From contig NC_026659.2 of assembly GCF_000004075.3 (NCBI RefSeq), positions 28,538,272 to 28,602,271 of the forward strand: a stretch of 64,000 bases of DNA, given 5' to 3'. The translations under genes were made by a program, and so were the position numbers. The DNA comes from Cucumis sativus (Eukaryota > Streptophyta > Magnoliopsida > Cucurbitales > Cucurbitaceae). Under the pieces are notes generated by a model that saw only the letters and a program-made list of their open reading frames with translations, was not told the DNA's origin and did not search any database. Of this stretch, positions 34,531 to 45,448 are shown one piece after another; within the stretch, counting starts at the first letter, position 1, and each line of letters opens with the position of its first letter.

Positions 34531-37500
34531 ATGGGATTCTTCAGCACCGTCTTCGGATTTCTCGGCTTCGGAATCGGTTTTCCTCTCGGACTTTTGGCTG
34601 GATTCTTCATCTTCGTCTACTCCGTCCCTAAACATGTTAAGGTAGTAACACTTCTTACTTAATTTTACTCTCTTTGATTTCCTTCTTCTTCCTTGCACTG
34701 GTGAATTCAATCTGTTTCTCATATTTTATTCTAAATTAGTTTATCTTCTTCTTTTCGATATTTTATATAGTATCGAGAAACGATTCCTGTATATACTATA
34801 CTCTTGTTGAGTTACAGTTCTGGCTTCATCTTACTCGGATTGATTTTGTGGTTCTTCCTTGTTCTTGTTTGTGTTCTGGTGAATCGATCTGTTTCTTCTG
34901 TTCTGTTCTTAATTCGTTTTTTCTTCTTTTCGATATTCTATACTGTATCCAGGAATGAGTTTTGAATAATCTCTTGTTTGAGTTTACTGTTCTTACTTCA
35001 TCTTGCTGTGATTGATTTCGTGGTTCTTCCTTGTTATTGTTTGTACTGGTGAAGTCGATCTGTTTGTTCTGTTCTGTTTGTAATTCATTTTTTCTTCATT
35101 TCGATATTCTATACCGTATCGAGAAATGAGTGTTGAATATATTCTTATTTGAGTTTACTGTTCCTACTTCATCTTGCTGTGATCGATTTCGTGGTTCTTC
35201 CTTGTTCTTGTTTGCAATGGTGAATCGATCTGTTTCTCCAGTTTTGTTTTTGATTCATTCTGCTTCATTTCGAAGTTGTATAGTCTTAGTACCGATAAAT
35301 GATTCCTGTGTATATGCTGATAACCTGCGACTAATTTTAAATTTATTCTCTCTCTCGAACGGAATGAATTCATTATTTAAGACAATCGAAATGTCTCTTA
35401 ACTGATAAAAAACGTTAAAATACAACCGAATCTCTGCATGCTTCTCGAGATAAGACAATCGTGTTTGTCTAAGTGCTCTCAACTGCAGGAACCAGTTACG
35501 AGGCCTCTCTGTGAGTTGGACACAACTGCTTTGCAAGAATTAATGCCTGAAATTCCTCTGTGGGTGAAAAGCCCTGATTACGATCGAGTTCGTAACATTT
35601 TCTTTTCTGTTGCTTTAAATTTTAATCGATGTTTTGAACTCTGTATTTTACTGATCTACATTGCAAAATTTGATTTCAGGTGGATTGGTTAAACAAGTTT
35701 TTGTCGGCCATGTGGCCTTACCTTGATACGGTAACATCACTTTTTACACTTGTCTATTCTCTGTTGATTAACATGGATGTAAAATATATTTAGTTTACAG
35801 GCGATTTGTGGTAGTATAAGAGCCATTGCCAAACCTATATTTTCAGAATACATAGGGAAGTTTCAAATAGAAGCTATTGAGCTTGATCAGCTAAGCCTTG
35901 GAACTCTTCCACCAAAATTGCATGGTTAGTTTTCCCATATGAAGCCAGTGCCAATTGTCTTACAACATCTACGTAGCTTCAAAATGGTTTAAAGAGAAAC
36001 TGTAGAGATGAGCGATTTATGATCTCTTGCGCCTAAATTTTTAAATAATTAAGAAAAATAAATAAATTTCTTGAACATACTTTTACTACATTTCAGGTCT
36101 AAAAGTGTATGAAACAAATGAGAATGAACTAGTGATGGAACCAGCAATCAGATGGGCTGGCAATCCTAACATAGTAATAGTGGTGCATATCTTGTCTCTC
36201 CGGATCACAATTCAGGTCAAACACCTCAATGACAACCTTTAGCCGATGAATGTTCGTAAAAGTATATCTTATAACAGGAGATTTTCCATCTAATGTTTAC
36301 TGTGCTTCTTTCTTAGATAGTGGATCTTCAGTTATTTGCAACGCCACGGTTAGCTTTGAAGCCTCTTGTGCCTACTTTTCCTTGTTTTGCCAATATTATA
36401 GCATCCTTAATGGAGAAAGTAAGCAAAAAGATGCGACTCCAAGTATATCTGCTATTTTTTTTTTTAATGCTTCTTCAACATGATAATAATATCGGCAGTT
36501 TTGTTGCTTGAAGAATAACTCTTCCTTTGTTTTTGGCTGGTTGCCTCCAGCCACAAATAGACTTCGGATTGAAGATAATGGGAGGAGACATTATGTCTAT
36601 ACCTGGCCTTTATCGATTTATTCAGGTGCTTCGCTTCACTTGAACTAAACTGAAATTTTCAATTTTCATTTAGTTTTGGATTTTTGTTTTTGATATTTAT
36701 GTTTATTTTCTTACCAATCTTATACAGGAGTTTCATATTTACCAACTAAACAATTTGATTTTTTCCCCCAAATTTCAGAAGCATAAACCAGTATTTAAAA
36801 AGTATTGAAATGGGGTTTTAAAATTCTCCTAAAAAGTAGAAAACAAATGAAAGTTGATTATTAAAAGAAAGCTTATTGATGAATGATTATGACTGGACCA
36901 ATTCTATGTGTTTTTGTGTAGGAGACAATAAAGAAACAAGTTGCAAGCCTCTACCTCTGGCCTCGGATTCTGGAAATTCCTATTCTCGACCCTTCAATGT
37001 AAGATGAATGAATTACTTCCAAGTACATAATTGATTTTTTACACTCGAGTATAGTTCCGAAGAAAGTTGATTGTTTTTCTATGAAAAGGTTGGCCACAAG
37101 AAAGCCTGTGGGCATATTGCACGTGAATGTTGTCCGAGCGTCAAAACTATTGAAAATGGATATCTTGGGAACATCTGATCCATACGTCAAACTTAGCCTC
37201 AGTGGCGGGGGCCTACCAGCAAAAAAAACGAGTATCAAAATGAGGAACTTGAATCCTGTGTGGAATGAGAAGTTCAAGCTTATCGTGAATGATCCCAAGT
37301 CGCAAGTTCTTCATCTACAAGTCTATGACTGGGACAAGGTATTTCCCTCCCACTATCCCGAGTAGGCAATGCCAACAATACCCCTCACCTTTTCGTTTTT
37401 ACTTTCCGATAACATCCTTAAATCTCCTTTCCTCCTACAGAAGTTGTTATCTTTTTCATTTTTACAATATATTAGAAGAAAAATATATAATATGAAGCAG

Positions 37501-39373
37501 ATCATCCATCTCAATATGATCAGATCGTGATCATATTCTCACTCTTGCAGTCTTTTTAGAAAGGAAGTGTGGAGTGAGGATTGAAAATTAATACTACTTA
37601 GCCAATTTTGGATCTCTCCTGATATTATTTTGTTTTACCCATACAATGGGCAGGTTGGTGGACATGATAGATTGGGAATGCAGTTAGTTCCTCTAAAGCT
37701 GCTAACGCCGTACGAGAGCAAGGAGCTGGTGCTTGATTTGGTGAAGAACACGGATATAAACGATACCCAAAACAAGAAGCCTAGAGGGAAACTTACGGTG
37801 GAGCTTCTATTTACACCTTTAAGAGAAGAAAGCATGAAATATCTTGAAAACTCAATCAGTGACGTGAAGGAGGCGGAGAATGAGGTATTGGAGGAAGCGG
37901 GTGTATTATCTGTGACGATTCAAGGAGCTCATGGTGTTGAGGGAGAGAAGCACACTAATCCTTATGCAGTTATACATTTCAGAGGAGAGAGGAAGAAAAC
38001 CAAGGTGGATTTTTCAATTTTGTGATATGATATATTGTGTGGTATTTGTTCTACTACTGATTTGGTGGTTTGTGTAGATGATGAAGAAAACTCGTGACCC
38101 ATTGTGGAATGAAGAATTCCCATTTATGTTGGAGGAGCCTCCAATTGGAGAGAAGATCCATATTGAAGTTATGAGCAAACGAACCGTCTTCAGTTTTCTG
38201 CAAAAGGTACTCTCCCACTAAACAAACTTTTCATTCTTCAACTCTCCCTTAATAATTTGAAATTTCGAATACGCTTTTTTTTTTTTATATTTTTCTTTCA
38301 TTCATTTTTCGTTTCTAGAATACTTGAACACATGTATACCACATCATTTCACACACACACACACACAAAACATTTCTCTAACATTTATTTTAAAAAGTTG
38401 GTTTTTAAACCCTTGGTTAGAAAACAATTATTTTAAAGAACAACATTTATAAGAATATTTTTAAATATAGTAAAGTATCAAAATCAATCAAATAATAGTT
38501 TAACTTGATCCCTTGTTAATACACTTGTAAATGTTTTGTTTGGCTATATTTGAGAATAACCAATCTATATTCAGTAAAACCTATTATTATTAATTTGACA
38601 TTTTGACTATGTTTTTTTTTTCTTTTCATTTATAGAATACTTGAACGGAACTGAAATGAAAAATAATAGGTTTACATTTTGAACTTCATTTAATAAATTA
38701 TAGGTTTACACGAGTAAACCACATCATTTCACACACACAAATAGACATTTCTCCAACATATCATCTTCTCTTAAAATATCAGTATGGTCCAATTCTAACA
38801 TTGTACTTATAATTAATTAAAATAACAAAAAAAATACATAGATAATGCAATTATAACCCTAATATTTGTAAATATTTTCACAAGTTATCTCATCTAAAAT
38901 AATTCTTCTTTTTTCTTTTTAGCTACAAATAGAAAAATTATTTTATAGGACAAAACTTATGAAAATATTTTTAGATATAACAAAATATAACCATCAATAT
39001 TAATCTTATCTTAATCTTCATAATAGATAAGTAATATAGAATTTTGTAATTGTTTTTCTATATTTGAGAATAATCCATCTGCATCTACATTTAGTAAAAC
39101 CTATTATCATTATTATTACCATTCTAACCAATTTTGATTGAAAATAATTAAACAAAGACTAAGTATAAAATTTGATTAAAAACAAGCTTTTGATTTATTC
39201 TGAACAATGTGGATTTGGAACGATCCATTATATGGACATTGTAGGAATCATTGGGACACGTGGAAATAAACCTGGCCGATGTTGTGAGCAATGGGAGAAT
39301 AAACGAGAAGTACAATCTAATCAACTCCAAGAACGGAAAGATTCATATACAAATGATGTGGACAACCGCTTAA
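34531..39373 (+). CDS. SYT3: Plant synaptotagmin (SMP + two C2 domains), SYT3-like
   Basis: Twelve exons: 34531-34641, 35489-35587, 35680-35730, 35801-35924, 36097-36215, 36317-36418, 36551-36625, 36922-36998, 37089-37338, 37654-38004, 38078-38206 and 39245-39373. They total 1617 nt and encode 538 residues, close to the 540 I recall for Arabidopsis SYT3. Residues 5-30 are a hydrophobic, Gly-rich N-terminal hairpin or anchor. An SMP lipid-transfer domain follows (about 65-250, with VDWLNKFLSAMWPYLD and GLYRFIQETI). C2A (about 260-370) has LKMDILGTSDPYVKL and YDWDKVGGHDRLG, so its calcium-binding Asp residues are present. C2B has GEKHTNPYAVIHF, where Asn replaces an Asp, suggesting calcium-independent binding. 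Such proteins tether ER to plasma membrane and move lipids between them. Intron 1 is filled by a tandem repeat. Confidence 0.95.
34668..35300. repeat. Tandem repeat of about 171 bp inside SYT intron 1
   Basis: About 3.7 diverged units. The anchor GTGGTTCTTCCTTG (CCTTCTTCTTCCTTG in the first unit) lies at about 34681, 34848, 35020 and 35191. Each is followed by a CGATCTGTTT-like motif and then TTTCGATATTCTATA with GTATC(G/C)AG(A/G)AA. The array begins just after the donor site of exon 1 and fills most of the 847-bp intron. Confidence 0.88.
38282..39120. repeat. Diverged duplication inside SYT intron 11
   Basis: Three ordered anchors recur: TAGAATACTTGAAC (38316 and 38633), CCACATCATTTCACACACAC (38339 and 38719) and TATTTGAGAATAA (38547 and 39061). 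The growing offset (317, 380, 514) shows a duplicated segment that later gained insertions. A (CA)n run of about nine units lies at 38349-38367 in the first copy. Confidence 0.7.
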
Positions 39374-40096
39374 GAATTGACACAAAAAAAAAAAAAAAAA
39401 TTTTGTATGTACAAAGTATGATTTCTAGCTGTTTTTATAAAAGAAAAAACATATAGTGAGTCTTTTTTTTTTTCTCTTAAGAACATTGAGAAATTTGATT
39501 TTATAGTAAATTCAGTATAAAATACAAAATTGAAATTTCAAGGACTTTCTTAATACTTGAAAAGCATAAGAACCTTTGTAGACAAAATTGAGCGTTATGT
39601 GAACCATCAATAATGTTATATATATATATAAAACAATTTCAAGTATTCAGTTGAAACTTAAAATAATGGCAATGAAAGACAACTAACTAATAACAAGTAT
39701 GACCCAAATAAATTTCACTTTTCATGTCACTTACAAGTTTGATTTAAAATCAATTTTGATGATATGAAAACAGGTCTTCAAAATTTTAAAACCAAACAGA
39801 AAATTTTGGTTAACTTTGAATCTAATAAAAGTGATTTTAAAATCACTGTTTAACCTCATAAAAAATACCTTAGATATGGTATTACAAAAATATTAACAAA
39901 TTGAGAAAGTAAAAAGGAAGCATTCTGCTGAGATTTGAAAAGGATGTTTATTTATTGGCATAATTTTCAAAAGGAATTTGACCTAGCTTTGGCAGTTGGC
40001 ATTGATTCCAAATATTATCTTTGAAAGTTAAATCAAGATTTGCATCACAAGTGGGGAAACTAAATACCTGCCTGCTGAGTAAGAAGAGCAAAATGT
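39374..40096. other. Spacer between convergent SYT and COX16 genes
   Basis: Both genes end here, so the stretch holds their 3'UTRs plus AT-rich spacer. No further gene seen. Confidence 0.6.
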
Positions 40097-41312
40097 TTAA
40101 GATGTTCGGTCAGTGGGCTTTGGAATTCTCTTGTACTCATAGTTGTTAATGTCTACCTTTTGTTGTAAAGCCTGAAAATCAACTCAACAATCAGACGCGC
40201 ACACAGATAATAATAACAAACAACAAATGAGTTGCAACGAGAAACACTATTTATACCCTTAGTTCTTCTTCTAGTGATATATTTTTCGGCTTATACGCAT
40301 CAATAGGTCCTGTTCTTGATAGGGCTTCTCTCATCTCAGTGATCTCCCATTCTTGATCATCTTTTACCTTTGCAATATCTTTACTGAACTACAATACGGA
40401 TTCAACAAAGTGTTTTTTTAAAAAAAATATCATATGGAAGAATATAAGCCAACATAAAAAGCAAACATGGAAGTGGAACTATGGAAGGAAGCATTACAAC
40501 TAACTAATATGGTCTTGATAATTTAACTATTTTACCGAAAATTTCTCTGACTCGTACTTTTATAGTACTACTGTGCAGATGGCTGAAACGAAGATGTTGA
40601 TGTAATAGATGTAATACGACCTAACAATAAAACTAAAAGAAATACGAAGAACAAGTTACATATGAAAACGCTCACCAAAATGAATCACAACCTCTAAGAT
40701 ACACCACTAGTTAACTACCCACAATAGCTCTTACTTATCATACTAATCTTACCCATATATCCCCAAGGCCCTAACTAGTATTCTCGTAGAAATGTGTAGG
40801 CTAAATCGTGGAGAATATATAAAGTTTGAAGGACTACACTAAATTTCCATTTTCGGAGGCATTTTAGCCTCACTTCTCAAATATCGATCCCATGGACTCA
40901 ATGAACACTTCCAAGGTAAGTCAGACCCTTTCGCATGTCCTTGTAATAATAATAGATTACAAGGAGTCTATTTTCTGAGAATCAATGATTTTAGCGGTAA
41001 ACATCATTGATTGGTATAAAACAGGTTTGCATTGGGACAATACAAATCCTGAACTCCTAAAGAAGACAACAAAATCAGTTTGAATCTTAAACGTCAAACA
41101 GTATGACCAACCACTAACCTTCCTTGCAAGAGATGACCAAGACCAACCGCGCCAAGCACAGTGAGAGAGATCATTGGAAGTCCATATCTGATAAATGGGT
41201 GTCTTCTTCCCCATCTTCTAAACATGGATGGAGATGCCCGAGTTGCATTGCTGGCAGAGGAAATCTTCTTCGGTTCTGCAGACTGACCCATTCCTGCCTC
41301 AGTGCTGGTCAT
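40097..41312 (-). CDS. COX16: COX16-like cytochrome c oxidase assembly protein
   Basis: Three exons on the minus strand: 41119-41312, 40257-40383 and 40097-40171. They total 396 nt and encode 131 residues. The N-terminal 35 residues are Ser/Ala-rich and basic; then [20 protein letters not shown] (39-58) opens a single membrane segment of about 20 residues, followed by [15 protein letters not shown] and [14 protein letters not shown] in a polar tail. This is the COX16 pattern: a small inner-membrane protein facing the intermembrane space, needed to mature subunits of cytochrome c oxidase. Size and exon phases agree with the Arabidopsis homologue as I recall it. An AG acceptor at 41336-41337, just upstream of the ATG, shows that the 5'UTR is itself spliced; the first exon probably lies near 41570-41800. 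Confidence 0.93.
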
Positions 41313-42648
41313 TGTGCAAACTATGGAAAAACCTGAATTTAATGAACGTGAGAAAAATGATAATATGGTTGTACTTGCAATCTTAATGTTAAAATAGTCG
41401 ACAATACTTGAATAGAATGTACTTCTAAACAACACACAAAAACTTGTTTTATACGAATCAGACCTACTAAATTTTAAACTCAAAACACACAAAAACTACA
41501 GATCCACTAAATTTTAAGAAAAAAAAGTTCTCGTATTATCTTTTATCTGTTTCGAGGTTAGAATAGGTGAGACTTACAGGATATCGGTGCGTTGCAAGTA
41601 TTCCAAGACTCCTCCTTCGGAGCCTACTCAAAAGAATAAATAAAAAACGCTTATCCTTTTACGCTTCTGCTAACCTCTCCCGCCTAATTCAGATTCGTTG
41701 GCGCTTTCTTCTCGTGATCGATCCGACCTCACTCTCGACCCTGTTGAATGAATTAGTTATTTTAACAATAACCTTTTCACGTGTCAGGCATTTCACAGCC
41801 CTTTCCGCTAAGAAAGGTTCGGGAGATAAAAAAAAAAAGAAGAAATGATTAAATTGGTCAGGATCGAAGAAGACCTCTGGCTAAGATAAATAATCACTAA
41901 CAAGGGAAGATGGTAGACTGAGAGGGAGAGCCGAGCGCGAGCGGAGATGAGCTGAGAGGGAGAGACGATCGGAGATGGACGCCGGCGACGGCGTGAAGGT
42001 GGGATGGGACGAGAGGGTGAGTCGAGAGATGATAGAGGCGCGGCGTGAACCTGAAGTGAGGCGTGAAAGTCCACTTACCTAAATCTTTTAATAATAAAAT
42101 ATAAACAATAACATAAATATATATATTATTAATTGATTCGGTTGTGTTGAACAAAAAATTTTCAATCAATCCGAGACTCAATCCCATCCGATAAAAAGAA
42201 AATGTATGAATTAAATAGTTCTAGTTATTCATATTGTCGGGTTATCGTGGCGTATAAATTTATCAAGATTTCCAACATCCGGCAATATCAAGATAAAAAC
42301 AAAAGCATGCTGAGAATTTCAAATTTGTTTACTTACTTCCCCCTTTTGTAAAATATTTACAAAAAGCCCACATAAGAAAGTGTTAATGAAAAATTCCTAA
42401 TAGTAGATTAAAATTTCAAATTTGTTTACTACTTTCCCTTTTGTAAAATATTTACCAAAAGTCCATTTAAGAAAGTGTTAATGAAAAATTCTTAAGAGTA
42501 GATTAAAAAAAACAGTTAAAATGTTAGAAGAAATATTTTAGAAAATATTTGGACTTCTCAACTTTAAACTTTCAATTTTGTATGTAAAGTCAAACTTCTA
42601 ACTACACGTAGAAATAGTCTCTTAGAGATAAATAAGAAGGATACGTAC
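41313..42648. other. COX16 5' region, GC-rich patch and spacer
   Basis: About 41313-41820 holds the 5'UTR intron, first exon and promoter of COX16. A purine-rich, GC-rich patch with CGCCGGCGACGGCG lies at about 41920-42070; overlapping minus-strand frames there look low-complexity and resemble no protein I know. A two-copy tandem repeat lies at 42315-42507. No downstream exon of the glycosyltransferase relic was found here. Confidence 0.5.
42315..42507. repeat. Tandem duplication, period 97 bp
   Basis: Two copies, 42315-42411 and 42412-42507, differ at only a handful of positions. Both start AATTTCAAATTTGTTTACT and contain GAAAGTGTTAATGAAAAATT. It lies just beyond the last recognisable exon of the glycosyltransferase relic. 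Confidence 0.92.
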
Positions 42649-43775
42649 CTCTAGCCTCAAAGAAGCCAGCAAACATGGCATCTATGGAATCAACGTATCC
42701 TGCAGCTCAAATACGAAAATTTTGGTGATTATTCAAGCCCAACAAAGATAGAGGCTATGTTGAGAGATATATATTCTATTTTTGTGATAAGAGATAAATG
42801 GGTTCTACTTTTGATATATAATGTGAGCTCTTACTGATAAAACATGCAGGGGTTAGTATCATCCAACTATGCAGAGAAAACCAGAGACCACTATCATTAG
42901 GCATTGAAGGAAGAGCTTCTGAATGTGATGATGATAGTTCATACATATGCCTAAAGGCATCTTTAAATGTAGAACTGAATGGATGGATGTAATTTTAAGC
43001 GATAATATTTTCAAAATTGCATCCGTTAATGTATAATTTTAACATCTCATGCGAGACTTGGAAGTTGACGTAGTATCGATATCAATTCAATCCTTTCTAT
43101 ACATGGTATCAATTCAACTTTCTATATTTCCAAAATCATATAATACATCGAAGCATCAAGTCAAGTTTTATTTAATTGGGACAGGAGAGTTTTTTAGATG
43201 TTCGTAGAGAATTTGAAACATTTTTAATGTTTTAACATTAACTTCGTGCTGGAGATTTTAGTAATTATAACCGCCTTTTCACCTTGCTAATAGGAATTTT
43301 TATTCTTTTTAAAACCCTTAAATGGGAAGTATAGCAGTTTCAAAAAAAAAAAAAACATGGGAGACTTGACCTAAGATCATGGAAGCTATGTATTAATACT
43401 AGAATATGTTGAATAACCAATATACCAGCAATGCCCCCGATTGAAGATGTCACATGTTTGCCAAAAGGGACCATCATCGCTGTCTATGACTTCAGAACCG
43501 ACGCCCAAGTACGCCCAGAAGTAAATAACTTCTCTAGTGATCTCCTGAATTGCTTCTTCCAAAACCTTTCCTGCCTTGTTAGATAACGAGACCTGTTTTT
43601 TTCTTTTTTTTTAACAGACGAGGCTGGTTATGAATTGGAAGAACAGAAGTAAATAAATGAAAAATAGACTCCTAAGCAGCATACATATATTGGCATAGAA
43701 GCTTAAAACCTGTTCATTACAAGTTTACAACTGAGCCAGTGGTTTAACAAATCCTAAGATTTCTTACAGAGGATG

Positions 43776-43799
43776 ATATATATATATATATATATATAT
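43776..43799. repeat. (AT)n microsatellite
   Basis: About 12 AT units inside an intron of the glycosyltransferase relic. Confidence 0.95.
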
Positions 43800-45425
43800 G
43801 TATTATATATCTCGAAATCTTTGAGTGCCAGACCTAATAGAATGGACGGCTGTTATGAAAATGGGGTAAAAGTATTCCGTGTCTAAAGCCTCAACCTCCA
43901 AAAATGTTATGGAGATTCATCATCAAGTAATGCAACTAAGCTTGAAACAATGTTAGCTGGATTTACCTTCCTACCATCAGCTTGCCAAGGTTGGAAACCA
44001 ATCCAAGGTCTTCTGTGAATTGTATCAATCTTATTTGCTATAGCAAACATTCCTCCAATCTCACAAAGAATGTCCTGATAGAATCTGTTTTTCGAAAGAG
44101 GAAGCCGCTGGGGAGCATTGACATCATCTGATTTCAACCTCAGTGCTCTCGGAGACTGGAGATCAGTGTAAATTACTAACAATAAAGAATAAAAAATCAA
44201 CATCTTGAAAGCAAGGAATACATTCATATTTAAGAATAACAAGTCATGTTCCTAGGATATCCAGATGGTTCATAAAAAGTTTTAAGAATGGGACAAATTT
44301 GACGAGAGTGATGTTTGAGGCCACTAAAATCATAATTGAAGTTTAACAGTCTACTTGATGTTTCTTATTTAAGGAATGACTGGGTATATAGCAATGCTGT
44401 CTTGTTGTTCCTTTTGCTTTTTCTTAGTTTTAGTGACAAAATCTAAATTATAATCTCTGTCATATATGTTTAAGATTCAAGACTGAGGACCTAACAAGAA
44501 AGCATGATCGATGGACTAAAATCCATCATTCATCGTCGAATGAATGACGTAAAAGATAAAAACTAAGGAAAGATACACAAAGTAAAACAATCAGAAACAT
44601 TTCAGCAGGTAATTTTGGATAAAAGCTCACAAGACTAAGTGCAGAAACAGAGCACCATGATGCAAAATTGGCCAAGCTCCAGGTCCGTTGTATATCTTTT
44701 AATTATTAATGTTATACTTTAAAAAAATGTACAAATAGAGTAAATACAATAATTCCACATTATTTAAGAAGTCTTACTGAAGAGAAGCAGAAAAAACATA
44801 CGACTTACTATGTAGTATAAACCTAACGCTTTTCTTTTCTTATTTTTTTAGAAACAAAAAACTCCATCACTTATAGTATAAACCTCCACTCAAAAATAGT
44901 ATCAAAGTAAACCAACCTTGTAATAGCCTCCTCCTTCCCTTCCAAAAGAATCAACGATGATGCCTTCAAAACTGCAAGGATAAAAGTTAACGATTCATGC
45001 AGTTCTGAATACTAACAACAGAGATCATCTTGTGCTGATACAAATAGGAAAAGAAAAGGTATAAATCTATGTTTATGTACGTATGCACAACAGGCGTGCG
45101 TGTGTACAGAAATTTATGCACTCGCAGTAACCAATCAATTTGACCAAACTGCTTTGAGCTTAAAAGAACATGTCGACCAAGTTCCTGCCACATTTGACAC
45201 GCTTCTCCATTGTCAGGTTTCAACGACATGTCAATCTATGCCTACAAAACCATGCCATCGTGTGACTTCTTATACTATGCCATTTCAGCATACCAGTAAC
45301 AAAAGCAACGTCAAAGTTCTCGCCTCAAACCCATACCCAAGTTCCTTCATATTCTTCATTACAGTAATTAAAAACAAGGATAGTGAATCTTTCTGTATGT
45401 TTCTCAATATCTGATAATTCAGGCA

Positions 45426-45448
45426 AATAATAATAATAATAATAATAA
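45426..45448. repeat. (AAT)n microsatellite
   Basis: Seven to eight AAT units in the intron just upstream of the second exon of the glycosyltransferase relic. Confidence 0.95.

Noticed and set aside
41808-42187. Overlapping 88- and 96-codon minus-strand frames
   Set aside because: Low-complexity Ser/Pro/Arg translation of the GC-rich patch; kept only as a finding about the DNA, not as a gene.
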